A stretch of DNA of 64,000 nt from Phaffia rhodozyma. Its lineage: Eukaryota; Basidiomycota; Tremellomycetes; Cystofilobasidiales; Mrakiaceae. The position numbers were made by a program, and so were the translations under genes. The notes under the pieces were generated by a model that worked only from the letters and a program-made list of their open reading frames with translations, had not been told where the DNA came from and ran no database searches. The stretch spans positions 1,550,001 to 1,614,000 of the forward strand of contig JACGZH010000002.1 in NCBI GenBank assembly GCA_014706385.1. The letters run 5' to 3'. Below, one piece after another: positions 22,201-37,500 of the stretch. How positions within the stretch are numbered: the stretch's first letter is position 1; each line of letters opens with the position of its first letter.

Positions 22201-24868
22201 CATACTGAAACCATATACATATGTGTTATCCATATATAGACTCGGAACGCACACGCCAAAGCAATTGAAAATTTCCAGATTGCCCTTCGATCTGACCCCA
22301 CGGACGTGTCCTCTTGGCTTCAGCTCAGTGAAGCTTACGCTAAATCGGGCAAACAGGCTGCCGCTCTCAAGACTCTTTCCCGAGCGTCTGAACTGGAGCC
22401 CGATAACTGGCTCGTAACCTTCGTGACCGGAGATGTCTATGCTCAACTCGGAAGCCATTCCGAATCGGTTCAATGCTTCGAAAAGATTTTAACAACCCGA
22501 CCAGAAGAGGTGGGAGTGCTCATTGCTCTGGCTCATTCTTCCATAGCGATTGCTATAGAGGAAGCTATGGCTGGTTACCACGCTCGAGCAGAAAGCTCGT
22601 TTATTCACGCGTTGCAAACCGTGCAATCCATTCTAAATGCCAAACAAGGGTTTGGAGCTATCGCTTGGAAGCTCCTGGCGGATGCTTGCGTACATCTATC
22701 TCAATTGGCCTTTTCCTTCAACACCGAACAGGTCAAGCAAACGGTCCTCCCCTTCGTCGAGACGTTGGCTAAAGAAGATCAGGCTGGTAGTGCATCTATT
22801 GATGGTGTCGCTTCTCCTGCACATCTTCTCTCAGCCTCGAAAGTAGATGCTTCATTCATCCTCAGGCTCGCGGCTTGCGCTTATGCTTATAGGCACCAGC
22901 TTCTTGTCGGAGACGATAGGTCCTCCGCCTCTGCTTCGCACGACATGGCTATTGCGTTGCATCATCTTGGATGCTCGCTTCCCGACAGCGAGGAAGAGGT
23001 CAAGAAGGCTTGCGTCAAGAGGGCCACGTTCGTTATCAAGGCTGCGCTTCGAGTTCGACCCAAGGACGAGCAGTTATGGGTCTCGCTAGGAACTATTGTG
23101 TTTGAAACCAGTTCTCGGCTTAGTCAACACGCGTTTATCATGGCTCTAGAGATTAACCACAAGGTATGTAGTCTTTTTCGTGGCGTTTCTTCTGTGTGAT
23201 TCTGATCAGCTCAGATAACGTTTTATGTTTTTACGTCAGAACCCGATTGTATGGAGCAATCTTGGCTTCCTTTATCTCAAGGATGGAGATACTGATCTGG
23301 CAGCTCAGGCGTTCCTCAAGTCCCAGACTATTGATCCTGATTGTTCTCTAGCTTGGATGGGTCAGGGTATTCTGACCTTGAAAGCTGGACGAAGTGCCGA
23401 TGCTAGACCGTTCTTCGAACATGCTGCGGAGCTGTCGAATGACTCTTTGGTTAGTTGTTGATACTTGATATATTGTTCGAAAAGCGATCTGGCTAAATTG
23501 CTGAATTTTTAACCCGCTCGTTGTTTGCTATTTCTCAGCTTGAAGCAAATCTTCTGTTCTCAAAGACCACTCACGATCTTTTCTCCGCGCCTATCCGTCC
23601 TCCTTCAAAGTCTATCCTCGCTGCTCCAATGTTTGCTCTTCAACGATACTGTGAACAGCGGCCGAAGGATGCTACAGCTCTTCACTTGCTTGCCCTCATC
23701 TCGGAACGTCTTGGAGACTACGAGGCCGCTTCTATCCAGATCTCGAAGTGTGTGGATGTTTTAGAATCCGTGTATGAAGAATCTGAAGATCCGACAACAG
23801 AGCGCCAGTTCGCTATTGCCCAGTCCAACCTTGGTCGACTCAAGTTGGCTGTTGGTGATTACACTGCCTCTATTGAAGCGTTCTCAGGTACCCTCGGACT
23901 TGTTACTCCGGAGGATACAGAGAAAGAAGCCCGTCGATTACGGGTGCACGCTAAGTTTGGATCTGGTCTGGCTCACTACTTCCAAGGCGAGCTAGACGAG
24001 AGTATCGACATGTTCCAATCCGCTTTAGACGAGTTGCAGGAAGACCCAATGGACAGGATGAAGGATCAGGTCTCGGTCATGCTTGCTCGGGTCTTATGGA
24101 GTCTCGGTGGTACTGACGAGAAGGAAGCTGCCAAAGAGACTTTGCTAGAGTGGTGAGTTTTTATCATTCGCTGAAACAAGACTTGCCCTTTTCGAGTAAT
24201 TAGTGCCACTAACGCACACCTCTGGATTCAACAGTGTCTCATCAAACTCTACCAACCTGGAGGCCGTGGCTACGCTTGCTGCTGTAGCCACACTCTCGTC
24301 AGACTCTGCCCTTCTTGATGCCACTCTGTCGGAGATTCTTGGACTTCCTCAGGACAAGAAGAAGGCTTTGGATCCTAATGATGATCTGGACTGGCTTTTG
24401 GTTCGACATCATCTTGGAAAGGTTCGTCCTTCTTCCTTTACAACTATGAATTCTAGTCATGTGGGATCTAAGATACTCTACATATTTATGTTCCTGTAGA
24501 ACGATCTTACTACTGCGCAGGCTACGCTCACTCGAGCTGCTCATCTGTACCCATCGTCATCCCAACCGCTTCTCGCGCTCTCCAAGCTCCACCTTCAACA
24601 GCGAGATTCTACGCGTGGATCTCGTCTCGCTAAAGCGGCTTACGCTACCGATGGAGACGTTGAAACCGGTTGGGAAGCTCTACATCTCCGAGCGATTGCA
24701 GGTGCCTCTGAAGCTGCTGCTACTATTGGAGACCAATCTGCTGAGGAAGCTGCTAAGATGTCGGCGAAGAGTGACGCACAGAGGGCTATCATGCTGAGAC
24801 CATGGGAGGCGAGTGCCTGGTTGGGACTCGACTACGTCCGTGCTGTTCTGCCTGAGGTCTCAGTTTGA
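19253..24868 (+). CDS. SKI3: SKI complex scaffold subunit Ski3 (TTC37-like TPR protein)
   Basis: Tetratricopeptide scaffold of the SKI complex, which together with the Ski2 helicase and Ski8 feeds mRNA 3'-5' into the cytoplasmic exosome. Start ATG 19253 gives MSSSFAKSKLKSAKEAISKK and DWPTVRSLAEQIVEHEPENY, the usual Ski3 N-terminal TPR. Further TPR helices recur throughout, for example TALVFLGLANLNTGNLNESE, SWLQLSEAYAKSGKQAAALK, NPIVWSNLGFLYLKDGDTDL, SCSLAW-type turns and CEQRPKDATALHLLALISER. The C-terminus ends ASAWLGLDYVRAVLPEVSV with TGA at 24868. Total coding length is about 1400 residues in roughly a dozen exons, the size expected for the family. Ski3 homologues are the only very long TPR proteins with this N-terminal KSALKxAKEAI..K-type start that I know; another TPR scaffold is possible but less likely. 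Confidence 0.85.
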
Positions 24869-25042
24869 AGTTGCCGATAATCTGCAAATCACACGAAAGT
24901 TTCATCATGTATCCGTTATCATAAATGTGTTATGAGCTTGGTCTTAGTATCTGTATTGACCCTGAATATTGTGTTCGAGTCCTTCGTCGCATCTCTTCGA
25001 TGAGCAGATAATGTTATTTTTTAATCTTGAAAAATGCATCTA

Positions 25043-27063
25043 TCAACTCTGATAGGTTGACCTTGTGATCTCCAACACATCATCTACGTCGACTTCATCT
25101 ACACGAACCCCCTTTACACTTTTAAGCTTCAGACGCATACCATCCTCAGAACAAATGACCTTTCGTCGGCCTGGATCTGCCTGATCTCCTTGAGCATCAT
25201 TGCCATCACTATGATTGGTTGTGTCACTTCCGGGAACAGCGGCCGTGTTCAGTAGAGCAACACGAGCTTGTAGAGCGATCTGTGAAAATTCTTCCGAGGT
25301 CGAGAACATTGTTGAAAAATGCTAAGGTCAACCAAAGAATAGGAACGCCAAAATTAGTTTTGGTATTGTCCTTGGAGGGGTTTCTTAACAAGCGGAAACA
25401 AAAAAAAAATCAAATAAGAAAAATCTCAGTACTTACGTTCAAAACGAGATGCTTTGCCATGATGGCCCGAGCAAAACCACCGGCGACGTCTGGTGTGGAA
25501 TGTCCTCTGAGCGCTGATTTCTCTCGAATAGAATCAAACGTTTGTGCCATGCCTTTCGAATTGGGGTATGTGATACTGTTCGGATCTTTTGGTATGTGCG
25601 CATTTGTGCACTCGTGAATCAGCCTGAAAGGTAGAGAGACGAAATAAATGATGAGCGGAGGACGAGAAGACAATTGTGTGTTTGGTTAATCTATCAGAAA
25701 GCATCTGAGTACATACAGATTGACTCCCCGAGCTAGTCGAAGCATCCCACTGGCATCAGACGTATCTCCAAGGACGGCTATATGGTAGCCTTCGTCCCAC
25801 CCTGGGTGATTTAACTGTTCACCCGTCGGCAGTTCGATGGGGTCTCCCGTTCTGAGCATCTTTCCAAGTAGCGCAGGAGAGAGACCATGCTGTTTGAGTG
25901 AAGCGAGGTATGTCACAGGTACGCACAGTGGTGTGCGAGGATAACGAAGGACGTAGCCCAGAGAAGTTACTGAAGCATCGGACATGTGTGCGCGTAACCG
26001 ATGACAAATTGACAGCACAGTACGAGTGAGTCAAGGATGGGACCAAGCGAGACGAGCCTAGAAATGGCTTGGATAAATTGAGGATGATAAAGTTCGGTTT
26101 GAACGTACCACGATGAAGGATTTCTCCTGCGTCGATGACCAGACCAAAGCTATCGTCAGATATGTTTTCCCATCCATTCTCGCCTTTGAAAATGTTTTTC
26201 CCTGGGACTTCGTTTAGATGCATGTCTTCTGCAGCGCACGAAGTAAGTTCCTCTCCTGGCAGTAAGAGTTCATGAACAGTATATACTCCGCCAAGCTCCA
26301 TCGAGGTGAGGGAGAGTGTGATTCGGACAAGAGAACGAAGTCCTTTGGGTCCATAGATATTGACCGAGGGCTATGAAGATGAGATTGGTTTCATCAACAT
26401 AATGAGGATAGGCCAACACGGCCGGATAATTGTTTGAGGAAACAGGGGACGACATACTTTTGGAGACGGGTTCCGTGTTCTTAATGTTGCAACGAACTCT
26501 TTCGAATTAGACACGCCAGATAGGATGCTGGCCAGCAGAGGTACAAGACCTAAGACATGGTCGCCTGGATAAAACGTCACATTTGCTCCTGGTCAGTCGG
26601 ATCAACGATCATTGATTGATGAGTAGAAAAATATCCCGATAGACAAACGGACCATGAAGATGTGTGATTAATATTGTGTTTACGCTCGAGGGTTTGAACC
26701 CGAACGTGATCATTTGTCGGTATGTTCCATCAGCACAGTCGACCACTGTCAAGTAGGACAGCCAGGGAGATATCTGACAACAAGTTAGTCTAAGATGACA
26801 GAGAAAGGACACATATACAAATCCGATGGTTCTTCTAGGCCAGGACCTCAACAAGAAACAGGACGAACAAGTCGATCTTCCATCTTGAGTAAGGGCTACG
26901 GAGGAGCAATTTCTCGATCGGGTTGGACCGCCTCCAGCTGATGTTCCAAGAAAGAGAACGTCGACGTGTTTTTTCTATGGGTACAGCAAGGAAAGAATCT
27001 GCTCAGCCAGCTGAACAAGAGTATCAGTGTCACACTCAACATGATAGGATCTGAACCGACCAT
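25043..27063 (-). CDS. Ribonuclease Z, short form (ELAC1-like tRNA 3' endonuclease)
   Basis: Metallo-beta-lactamase-fold enzyme that cuts the 3' trailer from precursor tRNA. Exon 1 (ATG 27063) spliced to the next gives MVGSDPIMLKKHVDVLFLGT followed by SAGGGPTRSRN, the RNase Z start. Then come VVDCADGTYRQMITFGFKPS, the metal-binding motif THLHGDHVLGL (formed across an intron), NIYGPKGLRSLVRITL, GYVLRYPRTP, the GKMLRTGDPIELPTGEQL segment, VLGDTSDASG, LLIHECTNAHI, GHSTPDVAGGFARAIMAKHL and VLNHFST. The final exon carries an acidic, non-conserved tail ending ITRSTYQS. The length suits the short ELAC1 class rather than the duplicated ELAC2 form. ELAC1 in animals also repairs tRNAs cut by Angiogenin-type or quality-control nucleases, so a role beyond routine 3' processing is possible. 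It shares its promoter region with ARF1. Confidence 0.88.
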
Positions 27064-27478
27064 GAGCACTCTGAGTCAGAAGGGTTAGTTGAACAGCCAG
27101 TCAGTTAGTTAGTCGGATGGTTGGTTAGTCGGTTCGTACTTTGAGTGTTGTTCCTGAAAAGTCGTAGTGTGCACACTACAAAACGTGTGTAGTGAGTGAC
27201 TAGGAAGACGACCGGTCGAGGACATTAGGGAATATTTTGTAATGGCCGATTAGGAAACAAGAACAAAATTCCTAATAAACCCATTCGGAGTTTCGGAGGC
27301 AAACCTCGTTGGGCGGCTTGAGCTCGGGCGATGGCTCCAACACACGTCCGCCCTGAATCTTGTCCTTTTTCTTTTCCTCCCCTCCTTTCCTTCTCCCTTC
27401 CACCCACACCTGCACCTCACATCCTCTCAGACCTGTTTCTTCCCACAACACACACATCCACGTACATCCATCTTCATA
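27064..27478. promoter_or_regulatory. Bidirectional promoter, RNase Z / ARF1
   Basis: These 415 bp separate two divergent starts. The ARF1 side (about 27360-27478) is a CT-rich leader (TTTTCCTCCCCTCCTTTCC), common in front of highly expressed fungal genes. Around 27115-27145 there is GTTAGT/GTCGG repetition, and at about 27169-27200 an imperfect inverted repeat (CACACTAC ... GTGTGTAG). No gene is seen. Confidence 0.5.
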
Positions 27479-29184
<1,706 letters not shown>

Positions 29185-30065
29185 TTGGATAATCTAAAAA
29201 CGAACGGTTGACAAAGCTTTTGGTTTCCCCTTGTTCACTCAGCCTTTCTCCTTTTGCCTCCTCGCCTTCTTGAGTTTTTCCTGAGCTCGCCTTCTTCACA
29301 TTCCAAGTACCATTACATGACGATCTCTAGCCTTACGTCCTTTCCTACACTCGATCTTTCCTGGCTTTTTTTATATTCTTTTTGACAAATCTATTTTCTT
29401 TTTGGAGGTATTCATACTCTTTTACATGTTTTTGTGTGTGCCTCTGAGTTTGCTCATACAAGGTCCTGACAACGGCTTGGTACAATCGAACGGCACATTT
29501 GGTCCTACCTCTGGTTCAAACGAGTCTTTGTAGACGTCTGGTGTCCATTGACTTATGACTGATAGAGACGTCACACCAAGGCTGCAAAGTGAATGTGAGA
29601 GTGAAACACCTCCTTTCATTAGGTTCCCCTTGTGAGACATTCAACCTGCCATTCAGTCGCCGAGATGTTTTCTGTGAAGTCTCCAACCAACGCGTGGTCT
29701 GTATTGATCATGAGAGACTAGACTAGACTCGACTGATATTGGCGATGGCGATCAAGGCAGACTTTGTGTTAAGCCTTCATCCATGCGATCCGAAGTTATC
29801 AACTAAGACCTGCTTGGTTATTCCTGCGTATTGTTTCGAATGGATCTTATGCTAATATGATCATCAGATGATTGTAGATACGCCTCGACATGAATCATGT
29901 TCTAGTTTCTTGGGTTAACCCTAACATTTATATATATAAATCAACTATCCGTCTTATACATAAGCCCAATGGGGGTGTTAATCTCGCTATGAGACCTATG
30001 TTCGATACTCTCTTATTGGGTTGTTTTATATATGGCGAGTGTATATCTGGTGAAAAGATATCTAA
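29185..30065. other. Convergent intergenic region, ARF1 3' UTR
   Basis: No gene is seen between the ARF1 stop (plus) and the stop of the DUF1992 gene (minus). The T-rich start (29220-29420) is probably the ARF1 3' UTR. A short ATATATATAAA tract lies near 29930. Confidence 0.5.
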
Positions 30066-32232
30066 CTAGCTTTTCTTCCCCTCTTGAGTACCTCTTGACT
30101 CTTCCACCCCCTGAGAATTAAGCATTCGTCGACCCCCAAACAGACTCTCTCTCAACCCGCGGATCAGAACGACCAACCAACTTTCCCAGATCCAGTCCGG
30201 AAGATCCATCTTCCAACTGACCTTGTCGGATCCGATTTTGTCGAGGTCTTTGACAGGTGGAGGAAGAGGCCGATGTAGCTCGGCATGTACGATGGCCGAT
30301 GCTGTCCGATAGGCTCGTTCGATCTCTGGTTCGATCGAGAGAGGTCTACGATATCAAAAGCAAAGAGATGAGTCAAGTTGAGATCGTCGTTCGGATAGAA
30401 GACATCAAGCAAAATGATACTAACCCTCTCCTAGCCGTTGGCGCTGAGAAATCCGATAGGAACATACGAATCAGATAGTGTGAGCTTCGGTCAGCCCTGG
30501 ATCTTGATAATTCATACAGACAGAGTGAGAGGAATACACACGCGCTACTCCATCTGCCCTTCGTCCAACCTGGTTGACTTCTTTCAGCGATCCTTCCCAG
30601 TAGCTTCGCTCTGCACCGTTCTCCGCGACGTCAGCTACTCGTAGCTGAGCAATCTGCTCAGGGCTCAAACTCATTCTTAGCCGTGGATGAACGTGTAATC
30701 GCTTGACGAGAAAGTCTTCCAGCCGAGTTCGAAACTCTTCTATGGTCCTGGTGTGCTCTGTAGTTTATTTGACATACGGAGAACGTCGGAGAAACCCGAT
30801 CAGATGAGACTCGTTTCAGGAGGAAGAAGAAGAGGAGAAGTGGAGAAGAGGACGATAATGCCTACCTTTTTGGTACTCTATCCACATGGGAAGCGCTTCG
30901 TTCTTCTGGACGATCCGGTTCCTTAATTTGATCACGGAAAGAGAGAATCAGTGACTCCCATGCCAGTGCCACATATACGATAAACATATCCTCAACTGGG
31001 GAGAAAGTTGACCTACATAAAGAAGGCCGTACGCCCAATGAAGGGATTATGCTGTTCGACATGATGCGGAATGGGAGCGCCTTGTCCTGGAAGATTCTTG
31101 AAATGTCCCTCCGCTCTTGCTCTCTGTTGAGATGGGTTCACTTGATCAGACCAGGTTCGATGGAAGGAAAGAACAATTTGGAAATGAAGCAGGCATCGAG
31201 ACGCACCTCTATCCTTAGTTCCACCAATGATCCCCACCCAGCGCCTAATGTCTCATCACCAGCTCCAACTCTAACCTCTAATTTTCCGCCCATTCCATCC
31301 TCCTCTCCGACCTTACCGATTCCTTTTGTGTTGACCCTATGGGCCTCGTCCTTTTCTGCCCACTCACCTCCTCCGAGTCCATAGTCCAGAGCCCCTTCTC
31401 TGGCTCTACCCAGTCGAACGGCGCCCTCTTGAAGCTTTCTGGCCCTCCGAAGGGCAGCTCTTGCCTGAGGATCCGTTGAGATCTGATAATTTGATCGGGC
31501 CGATCGTTCGACGGACGATGGCTGATCGGATGTGACGTTTCCCCGTTTGATGAGAGGAGAGGTAGCGAGAGTGGGAGAAACATAGGTCGAATGCCAAGGT
31601 CGATGATCTGGGCTTCCTTTCAGTCCCGGCCATGGTTCTTCTTCTTCAGCTCCAGCTACTCTGGTATACCCATCTTTTGCCACTCGGGGAACAAAGTCGA
31701 CTCGGCTATCTGTAGTCGGTAGTCGTTCCTGTCCGCCACCTCCTTCAATAGCTGAACCTCCCATCCCCTTGGTTCCTCCTCCCGATCCAAACTCCATCAT
31801 TCGTTTCAGCGCACCCCTTTGGACTTCTTCACGAATCTTGTCATCCGATGAGCGAATCTTGCCCGATCGAGCTGGTTTGTGTTTATCGACTAGCATTCGA
31901 AGCACGGTCGCTTCGAGAGGCTCATCTCCCGTCCATGGTTGGTCCTCGAGAGCGGCGAGCAATCGAGCGGAGGAAACACTAGGCTTAGAAGGTTTCGATA
32001 CGCGTTCTTCTTCTAGAGCCTGCTGAAATAGGTGGGCCGAAGCGGAAGGAGTTTCAGCTGATTCGTCTTCAGCAGAGGGTTTCTGCGGTATTGGTGGTGC
32101 AGATGACGGTGGCGGCAAGGACGAGGAAAAGGCAGAGGAATGAAAGGAAGCCAATCTACTGGTGATCAAACCAGATGGTGTGCCACTGAGCACAGGTGCT
32201 ACATAGGTGCGAGACAAAGACCTGGACAACAT
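30066..32232 (-). CDS. Mitochondrial DUF1992 protein, DNAJC28-like
   Basis: Starts at ATG 32232 with MLSRSLSRTYVAPVLSGTPS and further LITSRLASFHSSAF, an Arg/Ser-rich, acid-free leader typical of mitochondrial import. Then comes a disordered middle with short basic helices (ARAALRRARKLQEGAVRLGR). The DUF1992 (DNAJC28 conserved) region follows: RAEGHFKNLPGQGAPIPHHV and NPFIGRTAFFM, then a segment ending in LPMWIEYQK, then EFRTRLEDFLVKRLHVHPRL. The C-terminal exons read IRMFLSDFSAPTARR and PLSIEPEIERAYRTASAIVH, the end of the domain, and the protein stops after GTQEGKKS at 30066. No J domain (no HPD) is visible. Human DNAJC28 is poorly characterised, so I infer only a mitochondrial matrix role. 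The C-terminal exon assignment is my reading of the splice sites. Confidence 0.75.
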
Positions 32233-32426
32233 TCCGAGAGCAAGGATTGTAGAACGAAGGATGAAGAGAAAGAGCCAGTCCTCCAAAGTGGAGGTCTCAT
32301 CTGTTCGGCGCTGGCCGGGGAATTTGGCCACTCTTAAATTCGTCGTCATAAATTCCATGGTCGGGGAAGAACGCTCATCTACCAAGTTTGGTCCTACCAA
32401 CCATTCCGTCGTGCTAGTCAATCTAA

Positions 32427-34279
32427 ATGGACACTCCAACCATCTTTAAGATTCCTCCGGAGGTAAGACGGTCTTTTCTATATGGCTGATGGCTGATGGC
32501 TGATGGCTGACGGATTTCCAGTCGAGCAGCGTCATGACCGCTGCACTGTACTGATATCCTTGTAATGTTCTCTTCCTTGATCATGCAACCATCCTTCTCT
32601 CCTCTTACTTCCGGAAAAACCCTTCGGCCACCTTCTGGACATTATGAAGATTCTGGTCGAGATTCTTGCCTTGCTTCCTACGGAATCGGTCTCGGGTTTT
32701 GCTCAGACTTGCTCTCAGGCTAGAGAGCTCATCTATGGACCCGACAGTTCGACTTACCTTTGGAGATCACTTTATCTAAATCTGTTTGACGACCCTCGGA
32801 CGAGTGGTTGGGCAATTGATCCAGGGATGGACTCGTCGGACAGTTCATCCAATGGAAACAAAGCTTATGATTGGAAACAAAACCTTCAAGGAGCGGTGGA
32901 AGCATTGAATCGATGGGAGAACGGTTTTATAGATGATCCAAAGAAAGAGGTGAGTCTATCCCTCTTTTGCTATCACCTTCATCTCTATATCAAGATACCA
33001 TTCTACCACTCTTCTTGTTCGTTTTGCTCTTTCTGATGGATCTTTATCCAACGAGTGCTGATCATCTCTCATCTTGCCGAACTGAATTCGATTGAGTTCC
33101 ATCAAACCAGATCACGTTCAGATCAGTCTTTCTCTCTCTAGTTCGTTTGTTACACACCGCTGCTCCGGCTCCCCACAAGTCAAAGAATATCCAAGCCCTG
33201 TCCAAACGGCTCCTGCCAACCTCTCCTCCCCTCCCTCCTCTATCGCCAGAGGCACAGACACTTCTGACTATCCTTCAACTTCACCTTGATCCACGTACCG
33301 AGATCGCACCTAACGTACTCGTTAGACAGGCTCGGAAGATAACTTACTCCGTTTTATCCTACTCACCGTATCCCAATCGGGGACCCTTTAATGCGGATGG
33401 TACCGTCAATTGGGATATATTGAACTCAATCTCCACTCTGATGAGATACAACATCTCAGACTTCCAAGATGTTCTCGAGGCAGACCTTGGGCAGCCGTTG
33501 CCTTGGGACATTGAGCACGCACGTCCAAAGGGGCTTGCCGATGGTACATCTACTAAAAACGACGGAGACTGGGCGAACGCAGGTGGAAAATGGAAAGGGA
33601 TGTACGCTTTCTTGGATTATCCAGTATTCATGCAACTGTGCGTATGCTGTTAGCTATTCTTGGTCGTGTGCGGCGCATTCTCTTGTCCCGTCCTGACCAT
33701 TTTCCCTTTCTTTCTGGCTATACGACTCTAAAATGGTCTATGTAGAAATTATCCTAGGACAGTTAGAAGAAATCTTCCTCCACTACTGAGTGATGAACAG
33801 GAACATGTGAGTCTCTGTTCTCTTAATCATAGGATGGCGTAGCATCCTTCTAAACGAAGATTTAATCTGGATTACAGACTGGCGATTTGATGAATCTCAC
33901 ATTGACCCTTAATCCTCCTGCTTCAAGCCAACCCAAATCCAAACTCCCGTCTTCTGTTAGCTCACCTGGCACCTCCCCTTCTTCATCTTCTCCATTTTCC
34001 ACAAAATTTCATCCTCTTCACTACACTGGATCTTCATTCATGTCTAGTCCAGATCATGCCACTGAGGTTCGAGCCGAGTTCTTCCTTTCACCTGACTCAC
34101 CTCCCCAGCTTCGAGCGAGGTTTACCATCAGCTACGACAGAGAGGATCGATGGTCTCTAGAGGGTGTTCAGGTTGGAGGGTTAGGTGGTCGACGAGGGAT
34201 CTTCGGAGTTTGGTCTATCCCAAACTCAACGGATGGAGAATCACCTTCTGGTCCCTTCTATTTCTGGAAAGTCGACTGA
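32427..34279 (+). CDS. F-box protein
   Basis: The first exon is only MDTPTIFKIPPE (ATG 32427) followed by an intron of about 190 nt. Joined to the next exon it reads IPPEILVEILALLPTESVSG, then FAQTCSQARELIYG and YLWRSLYLNLFDDPR, a clear F-box. F-box proteins link substrates to SKP1-cullin1 ubiquitin ligases. The remainder (about 350 residues) has no domain I recognise. It includes DPRTEIAPNVLVRQARKITY, NYPRTVRRNLPPLL, a Ser/Pro-rich spacer, and a conserved-looking end FTISYDREDRWSLEGVQVGG and GIFGVWSIPN ... GPFYFWKVD, a pattern I associate with basidiomycete F-box proteins of unknown target. It begins about 195 bp from the divergent DUF1992 start. Confidence 0.8.
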
Positions 34280-34577
34280 TGTCGAGGGGGTTGGTAGAGA
34301 TTTGGAAATGTATTTGCGTTCGGTGTATCTTCTGCTTCTTTCAATGCCAGGTGTATCAATATAGAATTCTACATGTTTCTCTCTCTCGGATGCAGCCTCA
34401 GGCTTCTCTCTTGCCTTTGAAAGTAACTGCAACAGGCTTGCGCAAAGATGTGATATTTGCCGATTGGCTGATCCTTATCTAATCAGCTAGTCTTATCGAC
34501 GCACACAGTCCCGTCGCGTCCAAAAGTTGAGCGATCAAAAAAAGAACAAAGTTCGACCTACTCATACATGAACAACC

Positions 34578-37500
34578 ATGAAGGCAAAAGAGGAAGAGGA
34601 CTCTTCACAAGAAGAAAGTCCAGTAGAACCTTCTTATAAACCCACTTCCTTTATCTCGATCGACGTGGACTCTTCCTATGATATACTGGAAGAACAGTGT
34701 TCAATCTCAAAAGCGGCCTCAACGGATGATCCAGAGAGGATACTAAAGCCTAGGCATAGGACAGACATGTCAAAAAGCTCTGGATCATTGAGCCAGGAGC
34801 AAAGAAAAATACTAGACCTAGTCATGGAAGGAACTAGTGTTTTCTTTACAGGATCTGCCGGTATGTGAACAACCCTTTTGTGTCTCTGGTTCGGCCTCGG
34901 ACTCTAGAAACCTGATACCTGATGCGGGATTCTTGTCGCCTTACTTTCACTCGGCGGCTCGTATGACAGGAACGGGAAAATCATACTTACTCAAAGCGAT
35001 CATCAAGCAGCTTCGATGGGCACGTAGAGAAGTAGCAGTGACGGCCTCGACAGGTATAGCTGCTATTGGAATCAGAGGACGAACCGTTCATTCTTGGGCA
35101 GGAGTAGGACTGGGTTTAGAAGACGCCAAGACGCTGGGAGAGAACATGCTTCATCGGTATGACCTTCTAGATCTATCATACTAAATATATCCTAGCATCT
35201 GTGGCCAATCTCAAATTTTCGCCTTTCAACCTTCGGGATACACAGAGATAAGAATCATCGTACGCTCACGTCCCCTCTCCATGATCTCTTCAGAATTATA
35301 TTCGATCATTATTCGAACAACCTTGTCACATCTCGGCGACCTAAACAGGTCGAGCTTTAGAACGCTGGCGAAGCACTGATGTCCTGATCATCGATGAAGT
35401 ATGTTCCACAGCCGTTGTGTTTCTCGAATCACCTGCTGATGATACCAAGGGTTGTTCACAGATATCCATGATCGATGGACGATTCTTTGACAAGTTGGAG
35501 TATGTTGCCCGATTTACACGACGGAATCAGGAGCCTTTCGGGGGGATTCAAGTAAGCTGGGGATGCATCTGATTTTTTCATCCTTCGTCCGAGAAGATCT
35601 CTGAATTATTTACAGTTGGTTTTGGTTGGAGATTTCTTCCAACTTCCACCAGTGCCAGAAGACGGGCTGGCCGTGTTCGCGTTCAACGCCCTCACGTGGG
35701 ATGCATGCGTACCCAAAACAATTGCTTTGAAGCAGGTTTGTTTCTTTGCACTTAAAGTTTCTCCACGAGACGATCGTTGATTTTGTGGCTAATTTATATA
35801 TCTCCGCTAGGTTTTCCGGCAGAAAGATGATGGTGTGTGTTTATTTTTCTCCTAAAGTTGAGCTCCTATGCAAGAGAGCAAGCGGTCTTATGTTTTGGTG
35901 CTTTATCAGCGTTCGTGCGTGTCCTAGACCAAATGAGGAAGGGTCAAGTACGTGCTCTTTCTCCGAGCTCTCTCTTCACAGGATGACCAACTCACGTCCG
36001 TGTCCGTCCGAGTGGGGACCGATTTTGCGCACATTAGCTCGACAAACAAGCCAGACGGATCCTGTTTAGTCTCAAAAGAAAGATTGATTATGAGGATGGC
36101 ATCTATTCCGAACTGTATGTAGATGTAAGATACTTCTCGATAATCACTTGACCTACTCATTTGTCTGGATCTGTCTCCTTCTGCATAGAAGATATCCAAC
36201 AAAGGATAAAGTCGAAGCCGCCAATGATGAAAGATTAGATGACTTGCCGGGATCGCCTCATATATTTCTGGCTGAAGGTCAGTTGTTATTCTTGAACGCT
36301 TCTGTAAGCTTTCCTTGAACTGATACACTGATTTGAACCGATAGATATCCTTGGGTTAGTGTCCGTGTATATGTATGTGTCCAGATGTCGGCATACTCAC
36401 CATAGGCAATGGATCCGTTATATTCAGTAAAGACGACAATCACCGTCTTGTCACACCAGAGCGATGTGATCGACTATTGAAAGATTGCAGAGCCATCAAA
36501 AAGCTCACTCTCAAGGTCGGAGCGGTCGTCATGCTCATTCAGGTGAGAAATCTCTTGTTACACCATGTAGTGCTCATAAGCTTCCTTTTCTCTCACCAGT
36601 GAAGACTAAACACACAGCTGATTGGACGGTGAACAGAACTTGACGAACGGGAAGCTGGTCAACGGCTCGCTGGGGAAGGTGATCGACTTTCAGTCAATCG
36701 AGAAAGCCTGTACGCCAACTGCTGAACTGAAATCACTCCTCTATCTCCTCCTATGTGTTGTGTTGACTTGACGTTCCTTCTTTGTGGGGTCTGTTCAGTG
36801 GGTGATAACAGTATTGAAGTCGCTAAGTTGGAGGAAACTGAACCAGAAGAGACCACTGGTGAAAGCTGTAACAAGAGAGCTCGGCTTGGACAACCAAAGA
36901 TCAATGCGCTTGTTCAAGACTCCAAGATGTACAATGCATTTGGTGTTAAGTGAGTGCCTCGGTCAACTTTATGGGTGAAGTATCTCGGAAGCGGTGATGT
37001 TCGCTGTGTTACTTACGGTTGCAACTAGGCAGGGAAAGTGGGACGGACAGTTGAGTTCATTCAGGGATCCAGCGAACGCACCTTCATCAGAAGATGAACG
37101 TCTGTGGCCTCTTGTTCAGGTCTGTGCAATTCTTTCCGCTTGAATTCTCGTTTCACCCTGTCCTTATTGAGTCTCAAATTGATATTTCGATCTGGTCCTA
37201 CACGTAAAGTTTGTCTCGGGACAGAAGATGTTGATGCCTCCAATAGACTTTAAAGTACAACGCTTCACGAAAGGAGAACTCATAACAGAGGCAACCAGAC
37301 GACAAGTCCCTCTGATTCTGGCCTGTACGACATTTCCATCATCTCCTCTCTTTTGCTTTCAGTACGCATGTTTTTGATGAACTTTTGATTCTCTGGTTAA
37401 TCTTTTCCAATGAGAAAGGGGCCATGTCAATTCACAAGGTCTTTATCGTTCCTTCCCCCTCTTTCTCTTGCGCTCACTGGACAACATACCAAGATGCTAA

